Below, in pieces: positions 24,065-36,206 of a stretch of DNA of 64,000 nt (position 1 is its first letter; every line of letters begins with the position of its first letter). This stretch comes from Cornus controversa (Eukaryota; Streptophyta; Magnoliopsida; Cornales; Cornaceae): assembly GCA_026545225.1 (NCBI GenBank), contig CM048845.1:101180033-101244032 (forward strand), read 5' to 3'. The translations under genes and the position numbers were made by a program. The notes beneath the pieces are model-generated. The model was not told the DNA's origin, did no database searches, and worked only from the letters and a program-made list of their open reading frames with translations.

Positions 24065-24572
24065 GTTATTATTTTTTCATTATTATCTTATAACTTAGAT
24101 TTAGGAAGTTAGTTGTATTCAACTACTATAAATAAATGAAAGGAACTCTTAGTTCAGGGTTCCACAACCATTCAAAAAAACTTTGCATCACGTGAAAATT
24201 TATCTCTTCGAATATTCTCACATAATATTGTCTTATCTCCCCTTACTTATCTCCCTCATACTTGCTTGCTTCCTACCTTCTCTAATCAGTCGCTCTATCT
24301 ATATCTCCCTCCTTTTACCTCCCTCATTTCTACGATTCAATCTCGCAATTTTTTTGCACAAAACTAAAGTCCTCTTCATTGAAGTCAAAAAGAACTCAAT
24401 AGGGAGTTTGGTATTCTTTCTTCCTAGCCAATCGCTCGATCTTACATTTTTCTCAAAAGTGATACTTTGTTCGACCAACTTATTCTCTCTTGAGCCGACT
24501 ACATAGCTCTGGCATGCTCGTACACACGCTGACAATATAACTAACCAGTCTGGTCTATTAATTAATTAAACA

Positions 24573-26351
24573 TGTTTTGGCACGCCCAGTGGGATCGAAA
24601 AGTGCTAAAAAGATTGTAATTGAAAGATCGCAATGTAGAGGGTGAATGATCTTCTTTTTGTGTTGCGTAAATCCTTGCCTCAGTCATTAGTTATCCTTCT
24701 TGATAGGGTAATTTTGAAAATCAATTATATTGTTAAAAAACTATCTTATCAACTGATATCTCAATATTCTGTTCAATAATTTTTTTTTCTGCCACCGATG
24801 AAAGAAGAAACTACACATTTATTGAGGGACGCAACCAACGTGATAAGTGTTCTTCTTGTCGTGTTGCGTGAATCCATGTCTCAATCATCAACCGTCCTTC
24901 TTGACAGACTGATTCAGACAATCAATTATGAGTATGAAGAATGGGAATCTCAACTGACATCTCAATATTCTGTGGTTTAACCATCATCGCCGAATCAACC
25001 ACCAATGGCAGAACAACCCACAAGGTTGGTCTAATTATAATCAGTAACCTCCAACACTTGGGGGGGGCAACTAATGGCTAATCAGCCATATGATTGACCT
25101 GATAATAATCAGCTGCCAATGGTAAATCAAAACCCACAGGCTAATCTTAGAGGCTAGTTGACTGATAATCAAGAATATCGCCTAACCATCAAAAACTTTG
25201 GCTGTACGACTTGTAGTTCAGACATTATATATTAGCATGAGTATCCTAAAGGTTACAAAACCTTTGATGAGGAAGATAAACCAATCAGAGGCTGAACAGA
25301 TCGGCCAATCTAATGTTCAGATCCCTTATAATCTACCAACCTCTATAACAGATAAAGAGGTTTCTTGGCCAATAGGAAAATTTCTTCCACATACTCAAGC
25401 ACCTGCTCAGCCGCAAGTGCCTAAGCCACAACAATTATTAGAAGAAAGTGAGGAAAGTTATTTTTTTTCAATTTTGTCTAATCAACCATACATTTTGTTG
25501 GAGGAGTTTTGTACTCAACGTAAATCTTTTGACCCTGAAGGATAACAAAATTGGATAGAGATGAAGTCAAGCCCGTAGATAAAAACAAATCGGCTAGAAT
25601 ATCAAAATGCTAAGTTGAGAGTGATATTTCATTCTCATCTAGAACAATCATTGCCTAAAAGATTTCTCTTATAAGTTCAAGAAAAGACGGGGACAAATGA
25701 GGAGATGGAAACAAAATAGGGTTAGGATAAGAGGAAAAATATGAAAGAAAATTAATCGGCCAGTCAATGCAAAGTTTTATGTGGTCGTTCCATGTTACAT
25801 AATGAAAATTATAAGATAGGAAAACCAGCATTGGCCAGTGTGAAAAAATCTTGGTTGTTACTGGCTTAAAAGAATTGTCCAAAGATATATATCGGCTGAG
25901 GATCGAACTTTATTGGCCAATTAATGAAGAAAATAAAGTCTATTGGAACAATGTCATTCTTTCAGTAGTCCGATCGACCAATATGACATTACATAATAAT
26001 TTAATATCAGTCGATCACAACTATGCTATGATAAATTTGGGTATATGGATAGTCGATGGATATCAACCAACTTTTTGGCAGGCTGTGCAAGAATCGTTAT
26101 CAACCTCCTTTAAGGGGGAGAGTGGAAGGTAATGATCAGCTAGTGTAGTAGGTTTGACTCGGAATAAAGACTACCTCAATGGTGGTCTAGAATAAATGAT
26201 ATGTAGATTGTTTAAGAGTCCTTTTGTTTGTCATTTCCTTAAAAGTGTTATTTCAATCAACCATAGTTATGAAGATTCTTCCAATATATTTTAAATTTCA
26301 AAAATCTTATTGGACTGATAAGCCATAAGACTTTTGAATTTGGGGGGCAGT
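24573..26351 (+). pseudogene. Degenerate internal region of the 19.9-27.5 kb retrotransposon
   Basis: The region begins with the primer-site-like text and contains fragments of open frame: 60 codons at 24798, 115 codons at 25198 and 93 codons at 25851. They are separated by stops and shifts. The 25198 fragment has a Pro/Gln-rich segment (APAQPQVPKPQQL), which would suit a gag-like protein, but no zinc knuckle, protease, reverse transcriptase or integrase motif is visible. The 25851 fragment is not recognised. Most of gag-pol is therefore missing. Confidence 0.6.
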
Positions 26352-27464
26352 TGTTGACACCCAAAAATGGTGCTAAGTGGCTACTACTTTGGTGATAGTT
26401 GAGGGAGAGTAAGAGTTTGACACATGAATATTAATCCTAATATTATGTTATACGTAGAAGTTGTGTCACCTACATATAAGGAGCTAAAGTTTGGTTTAAG
26501 TGATATATTCAAGTGCATGACTTTAGTTGGGACTCTTCCAAATGAATATATAGGTTGTTTGGGAATGGACTCTTGATATTAATCAAGAATAGGACACATG
26601 GATATATTCACGTGAAGTTGTTTTCTAACAAGAGTTCATAAAAATGAAGCCTCTGAAGGCTGATGGGGATAAAATCATGGATATTTTGGACTCTTGAAGT
26701 TTCACCATTGACTTTGGATATGTATGGACTTTATATGTGTGTGTGTGTAGGGTATATAGATGAACTCCTACAAACCTGAATTACGTTACACCAATTGAAA
26801 ACTTTGATACACCGTGGACTCTATACAAAGAAGACTACAATAAGTTAGTTATGGAGATTACATGAAGATGAGGTTGAGTAAGACTTGGAATCTATAAGCT
26901 TGGAATGATACGCTAAAGTGATGGGGCTTGAAGACACGGTGCATTAGGATATGTTTTGTTTATTTCTTTTTATGTTATTATTTTATTCCATAAAACTTAG
27001 ATTTAAAAAGTTAAATATATTCAACTACTATAAAGGAACTCCTAATTCAAGGTTCCACAACCACTCAACAAAACTTTGAATCACGTGCAAATCTATCTTT
27101 TCCAATATTCTCACTGAATATTGTCATCCTCCTTACTTTAGATCTTCCTTATACTTGTTTGCTCCCTACCTTTTCTAATCAGTCTCTCTATCTACATCTC
27201 CCTCATTCTACCTCCTTCCTTTCTATGATTCAATCTCGCAATTCTTTTGTGCAGAACTAAAATCCTCTTCATTGAGGCAAAAAAGAACTCAATAGGAAGT
27301 TTGATATTCTCTCTCCTTAACCAATTGTTTGATCTTACATTATTCTCAAAAGAGATATTTATTCAATCAACTCATTCTTTCTTGAGCCAACCACATGACT
27401 CTAGCACACCTACACACACGCTGACAATATAATCGACCAGCCCAGTCGATTAATTGATTGAACA
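26352..27464 (+). repeat. 3' LTR of the 19.9-27.5 kb retrotransposon
   Basis: This 1113-bp uninterrupted LTR (TGTTGACACCC ... GATTGAACA) provides the empty-site reference for the three insertions in the 5' LTR. It directly follows the polypurine tract at about 26338-26350. Confidence 0.85.
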
Positions 27465-27469
27465 CACAG

Positions 27470-28530
27470 TAATAACTATTTTTATCATGTAAGAATTTTT
27501 TTTCTTATCATATCAAATATTTAGTTTAATTAAATTATAAAAGTCAACATCGATTTCAATTTTAAAAATAGCGCTCCAACCATGATATTTAAATGAACAA
27601 GCGTTGATCCGAATCAAACTGTGGAATTGTGGGCTCCATTTGCTATGATGGAGCCCATATCCACTTCTTGAGGGTGTCCAACATTTTAATCAAGACTATT
27701 TATCATTTTTCTATTTATATTCCTAACTTGTTAAAAATTACTTTCGAACTTTTTCTTTTGGCATTTATAGATCTTGCTCCTCTTTCCCTCAATATCAAGA
27801 AAACACGAATATGGACACAAAACACAGATGCATTGATACATCACATTTCAAAAACATAAGACAGGAATACAACAAAAATACGTCAAAAAATAATAATATA
27901 ATATATTATTATATACATAAATAATATTTTTTTATTATTTTATCCATATAATCATAAACAAAATCACTAATTACACATTTGATAATTTTGTTTTCTTATA
28001 TTTTGTATTATTTTTATAAAATATTTTAAATTACATTGAATTTCATTATTTCAAAAATAATAATTACAAAATCACATTGTTTTTTTTTTCCAAAGTGTCG
28101 TGTTCTGTACAAATAAAAAATTAACTTTTAGCGCGCATTAAAGCATCCGATAATGTCTCAACACCTGAGGAGAAGTGTCATGCTTCCGAGCCCAATGTAT
28201 ATTATATTATGTGTGTATAATGTATATTGATCCGTTGTGACTTCTGACGTTGTGGAGTGATGACTGGTGATGGTGGGAGCTCATTCAACGCACCAAATGA
28301 ATAAGGCATGACTCATGAGCATGACTTGAGTCTGTAGACCACTTCTGTGCACATGCAGTGAGAAACAATTGTCTGGACCCACTTAACAACTTCACCAGTA
28401 ACCATCAACCTACGATGAGGCCCCAACAGACCACACAAAAGTCTCCACGTCCTCATCACCATATCATCCCATCAAAGTCCTTTACTGTCTACTCTAAGCT
28501 GCCTTACACTCAATCCTCACTTCAATACAG
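27470..28530. other. Intergenic sequence with degraded repeats
   Basis: The stretch is very AT-rich around 27880-28090. ACACGAATATGGACACAAAACACAG-like text (in shorter words) near 27805-27850 and AAAGTGTCGTGTTCTG near 28093 resemble edges of the dispersed repeat at 8040-8790. No gene was recognised. Confidence 0.4.

Positions 28531-28578
<48 letters not shown>
28531..28578. repeat. (TA)n(GA)n compound microsatellite
   Basis: A run of about eight TA units is followed directly by about 16 GA units. Confidence 0.9.
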
Positions 28579-28581
<3 letters not shown>

Positions 28582-28629
28582 AAAGTGACAAACCGACCCT
28601 CTTCCCCACTCTTGCCAATAACGCAGCCC

Positions 28630-28871
28630 CACGTGCCTCAAGTCATTAACACGATGCGTCCATCCAACCTCACCGCCACGTGGAGTCACAATCACGCATG
28701 GGACTTGTCATTCCCACGTGGCCCCCACCACCCAACCGACCACAGGACACCTAACCCTCGCTCTCTCTTCCCTTCCCCATACCTCTCTCCTCCTCCTCCG
28801 TGTACTCCCACTGATCCAAAAATATGCATACATATATGTTATGACCTTCGGTAATGGCTACGTGGCACGTG
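28630..28871. promoter_or_regulatory. Cluster of four CACGTG G-box motifs
   Basis: CACGTG occurs at 28630, 28677, 28715 and 28866, and TACGTGG at 28859. Several sit in the extended forms CCACGTGG or GGCACGTGTT, the ABRE/G-box forms bound by plant bZIP and bHLH factors. The cluster lies 330-580 bp beyond the stop codon of the Dof gene. No promoter or transcript start for another gene was identified nearby, so function is inferred only from motif density. Confidence 0.45.
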
Positions 28872-29204
28872 TTAAACTCATTGTTCAAACAACAAATTAA
28901 TCATTAACATACACTAACTAAGATTACCAAACAACAAACAAACAAAACACACTCTCTCTATATATTTCCTCTATATTTGATTAACTTAATTTTCAAACAG
29001 TACATCGATCAGAAACCAAATTCCCAAAAGATCAAAGCCAAACACGTCCTTTCCGAAATCAACCAAAATCAAGAAAAGAAAACCAAAATATAATATAAAA
29101 ATAAATTTACAAGAAAAAGCAGTCAATTCACATTCATACTAGTATTTCTTTCCGATTTAATTTTTTTATTTTGTTTGATTTCTGAAGAGTTAAAAAGGTT
29201 GAGA
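28872..29204 (-). other. 3' flank of the Dof gene
   Basis: This AT-rich sequence follows the Dof stop codon on the minus strand and should hold the 3' untranslated region and polyadenylation signals. No single AATAAA signal stands out as decisive. Confidence 0.4.
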
Positions 29205-30155
29205 TTATGGGAGGTAAAGAGGGTGATCGTTGTCAGTATTCCACTGAGTTTGACTCCAGTAAGTTTGATCAACGGTTCCCGTGAGATCAAACAAGCCTTG
29301 ATCGTGATCTTCATCTCCACCGGCATGCCAATCCCCTGCTGCGAGTCCACCGTTGTACGTTCTGCTCTGTAAACCTGATAGGTCAATTTGAGCCGTCGGA
29401 TCGAGAAACCCAGTCGTGATGTCTTCCATCTTCAGATCATCAGGCACGCTACTCGTTATCTTCTGCTGTTGCTGCCACTGTTGATTCGAGCTGTGATTCT
29501 GTAGTACTTGCGCGTGATTGTGTTGGTGCAACCGGTATGATGAAATGTCGGCGATGTTGAACCCTAGAAGTGACGGATCATTGGATGACGTCATCAGGCT
29601 TGTGAAGCTTCCGACCTCCGGGAAGATGCCACCGTCGGAAGCTTGATCGATCAACGGTGGATCGAAATTAGGGTTTGTGGTCTGTAAACTAGGGTTTGTG
29701 GTATGAGGAATGAAGAACCTCGACTCTGGAATGTTGAGTAATGTCGACGCAGAGGTTGAGGTGCTTGCCGACGCTACCTCAGCGGTTGCGGCGGCGGCGG
29801 CGGCGGTGGAGGCCGTGAGGCTGGAGCTCTCGCTGCTCGAATGAGAGTTCGACTTGCGATTTTGGGCCGCTTCTGAGGATGCCTTCGGCTTGGACCGCTT
29901 GGTTTTCCGGCAGCCTCCACCGACGGGGACGTTGCGGAGAACGCCGCCCTTGGTCCAGTACCTTCTGCAGCTCTTGCAGAAATGGCGAGGCTGCGAGAGG
30001 TTGTAGTTGTTGTAATAGCAGAACTTAGTGTTAAGCGAGTCACACCGAGGACACTTCAAGGCTTGGTGGTTCTGGTGGTTGTGCGGCCTCAGCCTCCGGT
30101 CTCCACCGCCGAACAACCGGCTTCCTCCCCCTCCGATCGAATGTATATCTTGCAT
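29205..30155 (-). CDS. DOF5.4: Dof zinc-finger transcription factor, OBP4/DOF5.4-like
   Basis: Dof proteins are plant nuclear transcription factors that bind AAAG cores. This intact 316-residue protein has the complete Dof zinc finger at about residues 33-85, with Cys at 35, 38, 60 and 63 (CX2CX21CX2C) and the signature [20 protein letters not shown] followed by a basic KTKRSK. The N-terminus [11 protein letters not shown], the [11 protein letters not shown] tract with its poly-Ala run, and the C-terminus [23 protein letters not shown] match Arabidopsis OBP4 as I remember it. OBP4 is linked to cell-cycle and root-growth control. The ATG at 30155 is the first in frame, since the codons upstream (TTG GAA) contain no ATG. 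No intron is needed. A Gln-rich segment (QQWQQQQK) may help activation. Confidence 0.93.
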   Translation of the reverse strand: MQDIHSIGGGGSRLFGGGDRRLRPHNHQNHQALKCPRCDSLNTKFCYYNNYNLSQPRHFCKSCRRYWTKGGVLRNVPVGGGCRKTKRSKPKASSEAAQNRKSNSHSSSESSSLTASTAAAAAATAEVASASTSTSASTLLNIPESRFFIPHTTNPSLQTTNPNFDPPLIDQASDGGIFPEVGSFTSLMTSSNDPSLLGFNIADISSYRLHQHNHAQVLQNHSSNQQWQQQQKITSSVPDDLKMEDITTGFLDPTAQIDLSGLQSRTYNGGLAAGDWHAGGDEDHDQGLFDLTGTVDQTYWSQTQWNTDNDHPLYLP

Positions 30156-30420
30156 TTCCAATAATCAGGGCAAAAAACTAGCGAAATCGAAACAGTAACA
30201 CCGTGAATCGACAACGAATTGTCAGAAAACAGCCGGAAAATTGAGAGTTTGATATTTTCCTTCGAGAAAACACATTTGCCGACGATGGCAGTGTGTGTAT
30301 ATGCGTGTGTGAAGGAAGGTATGGAGCTTAAGTTTCTGAACTCTGACAAATATCCTCTTACATACTATCTTCTACTTCTTCTATATCTATAGTATATTTA
30401 ATCAAAAAAATTATTTATTG
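30156..30420 (-). promoter_or_regulatory. 5' leader and core promoter of the Dof gene
   Basis: On the minus strand an AT-rich box (AAATATACTATAGATATAG, about 30383-30402) lies 230-250 bp upstream of the ATG. It could serve as a TATA element giving a leader of about 200 nt. No upstream ATG in frame precedes the start. The assignment rests on spacing and composition only. Confidence 0.35.
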
Positions 30421-31379
30421 ACTGAAATTACTTTGTTGACCTTCTACTACAAAGAAATGACTGTGTTGCCACGTTCCGGTGAATTACTAAAACACCCCTA
30501 CTTGAGTGGTAGTACGAGAATCAAATTTGAATGACTATAGGTGCAAGGTTGGTATATACCATTGGAGGAGGAGGGGTTTATTTTTCTCTCTTGATTTCTC
30601 TCTCTCCTGACAGTGGGGTGTGTGTGTGAGTGGAGATGGTTGACGAGGCACATCGTTGGAGCAGCACTTGACCGTACGTTCCGTGGTGGATGATCGTTCG
30701 TCATTGATTTACACGTGGACGGTTCTGACGGTGGAGTGACTCCTGTCCACAAATCAGGTTTGTCACCTTGTCGGCCACTTATTAATTATCTGCTGTGCTA
30801 TACATCTCAGTTTCAGTTGCAACTGGTTCTTGTAGTGCCACGTTGCCAATTGTCATATGATTCTGTTTCAGTGTCTGCTGAAGTTACTCATCACTCATCA
30901 GTCATCACTGCATCTCATCTGTTCCTTGCTTAATGCATACTATGTTCCTTTTACTTGTTTAAAATGAAAAAATGAAAAAATTACTTAGAAAGTTGGAGTG
31001 ACGGTTCGGATTGGTAGTTCACAATTTCAGGATAAATCAGAACTAGAATTGATGTCAATAGTTTTAAAACTAGAGTCATTGAGACACGGAAAAAGATCAG
31101 TTCGATTCACTTTTGAATCATGCAACTTTTAAATTGGATCTCACTGATATTATATTTTCATTCAATGTCATATTTCTATTATAATTTACTCATTTCGTAA
31201 AAAGTAATTTTATTTTTAATAATATAATATTGAATGCATATAATTTTTTTTTAATAATAAGAGTACAAAAAAAGTCTAAAATTAAGGAATTGTTACGTAA
31301 CAATTCGATTCGGTTTGTACTGATTTATCGATTTTTCCGATTCTTTGTACACCTCTAATAAAAATATAGGAACTAGTTT
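30421..31379. other. Upstream region of the Dof gene, nothing further recognised
   Basis: The proximal 500 bp is less AT-rich than the surroundings and contains ACTCATCACTCATCAGTCATCACTGCATC repeats in shorter words near 30885-30915. No coding sequence was recognised. Confidence 0.35.
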
Positions 31380-32165
31380 GGAACAGAACAATTGAGAGAA
31401 GAGAATATTTTTTTACATTAAGTTATGTAAATTTCTAGAAATAAAATAAAAATACACAATTACGTAATAAAATTATTTTTTTGTTTTCCAGATATTTTAA
31501 TATTAGAAAGAGAGAAGTTTTTTTATATTAAGTTTTTCTTTACCTTAACAAAAACAAAAAAACAAAGAGAAACTTTTTCCAGGAAAAAAATTTCAGAAAT
31601 TGTTTCCTGGAAAAAAAACTAAATATGCACAATAATAATAACTTCCAGTTTTTTTTTTCCAAAAATTATTTTACTTTCATAAATTCTCTCTCTTTCTAAT
31701 GGAAAAAGTTCCAGAATCAATTTCCAAAAAAAAAAAAAAATCAAAAATTTTTATTGAGTAATTGTGCATATTTAGTTATTTCCCCGGAAATTATTTTCGG
31801 AATTTTTGTCCTCAAAAAAAGTTCTCTTTTTTTATTAAAGTAAAAAAAAAAAAAACTTGATATAAAAAAACCTTTCTTTTTAATGAAAATTTTTTCGGAA
31901 AAAAAAAATTTGAAAATTTTTATTATGTAATTGTACATTTTTTAGTTTTTTTTTCAAAAATTTTTTTCTTTTTTTTATTAAGGTTAAAAAAATCCATCTT
32001 TTCTTTATTGTTCTTTATTTTTTATAATAATGAAAATGGTAAAATGGTTATAAAAAATAATAATATGTGTAAGAGATGATTATTTGTTCACTTTTACAAA
32101 TGCGAAAGTGTAAAATAATACAAAATATAAGATAGAAGAATTTGTTGCACTTTTTTAAAAGCATG
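31380..32165. repeat. A/T-run-rich repeat related to the MULE-type MITE at 39662-40301
   Basis: It shares with the later element AAGTTTTTCTTTACCT, TGCACAATAA/TACACAATTACGTAATAA, TTTTTATTATGTAATTGT and GGAAAATTTTC-like words, often in both orientations. Terminal GGCAAAATTGCC sequences were not found, so it looks like a rearranged or older relative. Confidence 0.4.
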
Positions 32166-33322
32166 GTACCTATAAATTATCTCATTTGTTAAAAAGTCAA
32201 TTGTTAAATTTGATTAAAAATATATATATTTTATATATTTTTAATAAAATATAGTTGTGCCAAGGTAAAATATATGAAAATTTTATAAACCTCGTGTCTA
32301 AACCATCCCAAACGAAGCAGGTACCGGGTGGGTCACGTGCACCCGAATGCTTAATAATGAGAAAACGTTGAAGAAAATGAATGTCTCACATGTTTGGATA
32401 CATATATAATGTAGACCCTCAATGCACGAGTAAGAAAATGAATGTTAGTTTGCATAAAAGGTGAAAGAGAAATAGATGGACCAAAACTAATATGGAAAGA
32501 AATAATTACAAAGACTTTAAGAAATTGTATATAATAAGAGAAATAGCTACTAAACATGATCAAATTTTTTCATGATGAAGTCATGGGGCCATTTTAGACA
32601 AGGATGATGATGATTAAGAATTATAAAAAATTAATGTTTATTTATCTTAAAATAATAGCATATTTGAAATAATATATAACCAACCAATCATATCTTTACA
32701 CAAATTTTATTTGTTTAATATATTCCATTGATTTTTTTTCTTATTTCCTATAACTAGTTAATTTATAGTGAAATATATCTTATTTTATTTATATTGTATT
32801 TTTGAATTTGTAACAAGTTAACAACCACTTAAAAAAAATTGCCCATATCAATAAGTCATCTATTATTTTATTTCTAATACTCGAGGCAAATAAAATTTCT
32901 AAGTTTCATTTGTATAAACATTCAAATATTCAATCAAAAAAATACTTTTGGGAGACATATATAGACTTGCGCTATGTTACATGAACTTTTCGAAGTAGTT
33001 GAAGTACTTGTGTCAGATACAATACACTATTTTAGGACATGGGTATGGAATGTGTTCGACACTTTTGATTGAACATGCACCTAAAAAAGCATATCCAATT
33101 ATTCAATTTTATTATATTATTGGTTCAAAACGAGTAAAATGTCTATATTAAACACTATGTAACATAAAGAAACTATTTTACTCTATAAAATTAAATAAAA
33201 ATATTAGATAATATGAATATTTAGCAATGTTCTAGTGTCCTCCGTTTGAAAATTTGATATGTCAGACGCTCTGATACACCTGCACCCAACACACGTACCC
33301 GAGTCCAGGTAACGTAGGACAT
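32166..33322. other. AT-rich intergenic sequence
   Basis: Nothing coding was recognised. Words such as GTGTTCGACACTTTTGATTG (33052) and CTAGTGTCCTCCG (33231) may be remnants of the dispersed GTGTCGGACAC repeat family seen at 8040-8790. Confidence 0.35.
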
Positions 33323-33447
33323 GTGTCATGGAGATTACTTGTTCGAAATAAGAAAACAATTTCTCTGCATGTGGAGACGAGGTTATGTACACCTGACCCT
33401 TTCAGACTCCACAATGACGGAAACCTCGGGCACTGAGTTTGTCCTTT
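33323..33447 (+). mobile_element. 5'-truncated Au-type SINE
   Basis: The stretch carries, in order, a decayed B box (ACTTGTTCGAAATAAG), GAAAACAATTTCTCTGCATG, GAGGTTATGTACACCTGACC, and CTCGGGCACTGAGTTTGTCC. This order and wording match the body and 3' end of plant Au SINEs (usual forms GGTTCGA, AACAGCCTCTTGCA, AGGCTGCGTACA, GTGCACCGGG). The A-box end appears lost. Confidence 0.65.
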
Positions 33448-36158
33448 GTCTCCTCACAATTTCGTATGTCGAGATAAGGTGGCATACATTTGATTATGAG
33501 CGGCAACCTTTTGCATTGGGCTTGCCTTTTATATAGGCATGTGTACATGTGTGTGTTTATAATTTTATATATTTATTTATAATCCTTTTTGTTAAATAGA
33601 ATAGTAGAAAAAAATGGAGGAAAGAAAAGGGAATAAATGGGAAGGATTTTTTTTAAAAAAAAATAAAAATTGGCAAAGCATTCTTATGCAAGGTTATAAC
33701 AACAGAATCATATGTGACCTATATTAAATGTTCCAGAGATTCATTGTCTCTCCTACCTTTTCATCTCTCAATTTATCATCCCTTTCCTTGTTCTGACGGT
33801 GCATGTCACTTATGGGATGTATATGCTTCAGTAAGCTATAACGTTTATATATATCATATATGGACCCTCATATCGCTGCAAGTTTACCATCCATTGACTG
33901 TTTCCAACCCAAGAAACCAACTCACACATTGGAGTCTAATTTCATTCGCATGGTGTATAATAATGTATATAAACTAGTCATATCACTGTAAAAAATGGGG
34001 TGAACTTTGAATCAAGTACACATTACTATCGTTGTAAAGGTTGATGTCTCATGAATTTGTACAGACTCAAGGTAAACATCTTGTCATAAAAAAATAAAAT
34101 AAAAATAAAAAATTAATAAAAAGAAAAAAAGATTGTGACCCTTATGATTGTGAATCAATGACACATGATCCAATAGTGGCCTCGACTATATATTGGTCTC
34201 ATTTTAGGGTTTTCTTCATGCATTGTGGCACACTTACAATGTTATGAAATTGTGCACCTTAAAAAATAAAAATAAAATAAAATCTGGATAGTCTCAAAAC
34301 TGTACAATTACTCCAACTTCATTGAATTGAATTGAATTGAATTGATATAGATTGCTTGAGTGAACAGGTACTTGATGAAAACATGTTCTCATGCACATGG
34401 GGCGGTGGGGACTCCAAATTAGGTCTTCTGGTACTTGTCCACATCTCTCTCTCTCTCTCTCTCTCTCTACATCTTTCTCTTTCTATATATATATACATAT
34501 GTATAAATCCACAGAAATTTGAACCTGTATGTACTGAAGTACCTATGCGCTTGTTTGGAAGTGGGCACTAGGTTTCCATGGCAAGTGAGTCACCTATCTC
34601 AATCCCTAAGATTGGAAAAGATATGGGTGTGTGTATTGTTGGGTCAGTCTTGGTTGCACATATAATAGTGGAGGTCGCTATCGTAAGCCACAATCTTTGG
34701 GCTCAGCCTCTACGGCCCAGTCGGTTGGAGTGGAGACATCCCCTTCAGTTTCTGGCCCCACCATCCATCATGTGGTGGTTGGGGCCCAACCTTTCCTACC
34801 CAAACACCAGAATTACAGGCCCATTTATCCGTAGTAACCAGCCGAATCAGTGTGCAGGCAATTGAAATTAGTGGGCCCCCACCACTCCTCAATCACACAG
34901 TCCCATTGGTTAGACGGCTATAGTTGTCAAAAACAAAATGTAAGCCTTCTAGTATCTACTTCTAGCTTATAGTAATTAACATTTGGTACCTGTCAAGTTT
35001 AACAATATTTTACTACGGATCGAGTACTATAAAATTAAACTACTGCTCAAACCAAACCCATTTTTCAATATATTACTACATCAAGCTGTTGAATTTTTAA
35101 TTTAATATGTATATATATATATTTCAACACTAAAATTGTGAAATTAAACCGAACTAAACTATTTTTTCACGGCTCAATTTGATTTGGTTTGATTCAATTT
35201 TCGTAGAGCAAACTCAACAAAATTGTATACCCCTCTAATTGCAATTTCGATTATATGTGATATAAAGTGTTGTATCGTAATGTAGAAAGTACAAATAAGA
35301 GAAGGTTCAAATTAATGATTGAGTGTCACGCCGCATGAATTTAAAATATTTTATTTTACTCAATCTTCGATTCTTCATAGGTTTTTTCAAACTATTTTTT
35401 TTAAAAAACTTACGCAAGTCCTTGCGGAGAGACATCCCTCCAGAGACACACATATATATATATATAGAGAGAAGATATTTTTGATACTTATAACAAAAAA
35501 ATGATTGTTTTCATATTAAATAATAATGTGATAGATGTCACAAGTATAAGAAATAAACAAAACTAATGTGATTCAGTAGTCCATTCAGGATCATGGTAAA
35601 AAAGAATAATGTATATTGGATCATGTTCCCTAAAGGGTGTGGCTGAGAGCAATCACATGAGCTAATGATGTCTCGTATTATGTTATATAAAGTTTAAAAT
35701 TGTATTGTATCTATAGAAAGTATCTAAACTTTGATTACTTTAATTTAATTGAGAATGATTTTGGTATGTGGGTTTTAGGTAAGGAATTGGATAGCCAATG
35801 GTTCCCAATTTATTGATTTGGTTTTCGATTTTGCATTTGAAAGCTGACAGCACATGTTGGATGGCTACTTTTGAAATTCAATTATTTGGACCCTACTTAT
35901 TATCTCTTTTAATTCTTATGTATATGTATAACCAAAATTAATTATTTTATTAATTAATTAGTTCTAAGGCTACAAATTTTACTACCAAATATTATAGAAA
36001 AATGATTTTAAGTGCCATCCAAGCAGCCAAATATGTGACTTTTGCTTCATTCTCTCTAATCCAATCCAATGGTATAACTTTATTACCCTCAAAGAGGATT
36101 CAAGGAGTCCGAGCTCCGGTGTCGACAATATGTGTGACTTCATAGTGGATTTTTAAAC

Positions 36159-36206
<48 letters not shown>

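Larger units (their letters stand above)
19929..24572 (+). repeat. 5' LTR, interrupted by three insertions
   Basis: LTR segments are 19929-20241, 20886-21151, 22530-22575 and 24070-24572. Each aligns in order to the 3' LTR at 26352-27464, for example GTGATAGTTGAGG, GATATTTTGGACTCTTGAA, GTGCATTAGGATATGTTTTG and CTGACAATATAA. The gaps correspond exactly to a Mutator-like MITE and two solo LTRs. Confidence 0.85.
19929..27464 (+). mobile_element. Decayed LTR retrotransposon (probably Gypsy-type, non-autonomous) with a nested 5' LTR
   Basis: The element starts TGTTGACACCC at 19929 and ends GATTGAACA at 27464. The near-identical 5-mers CAAAG (19924-19928) and CACAG (27465-27469) flank it. The 5' LTR is followed by TGGCACGCCCAGTGGGA from 24578, where a primer-binding site belongs. 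The 3' LTR is preceded by the purine tract TTTGGGGGGCAG. The 5' LTR spans 4644 bp only because three elements were inserted into it. Removing them and their target duplications leaves about 1128 bp, against 1113 bp for the 3' LTR. The internal part is only about 1.8 kb and carries no reverse transcriptase. Confidence 0.85.

Noticed and set aside
29774-30043. Alternative frames inside the Dof gene on both strands
   Set aside because: They are shadows of the Dof coding sequence, whose zinc finger and conserved C-terminus fix the true frame.
34578-34865. Open frame of 95 codons in a slightly GC-richer patch
   Set aside because: It has no recognisable domain, overlapping frames are equally open, and no promoter or splice evidence supports it.
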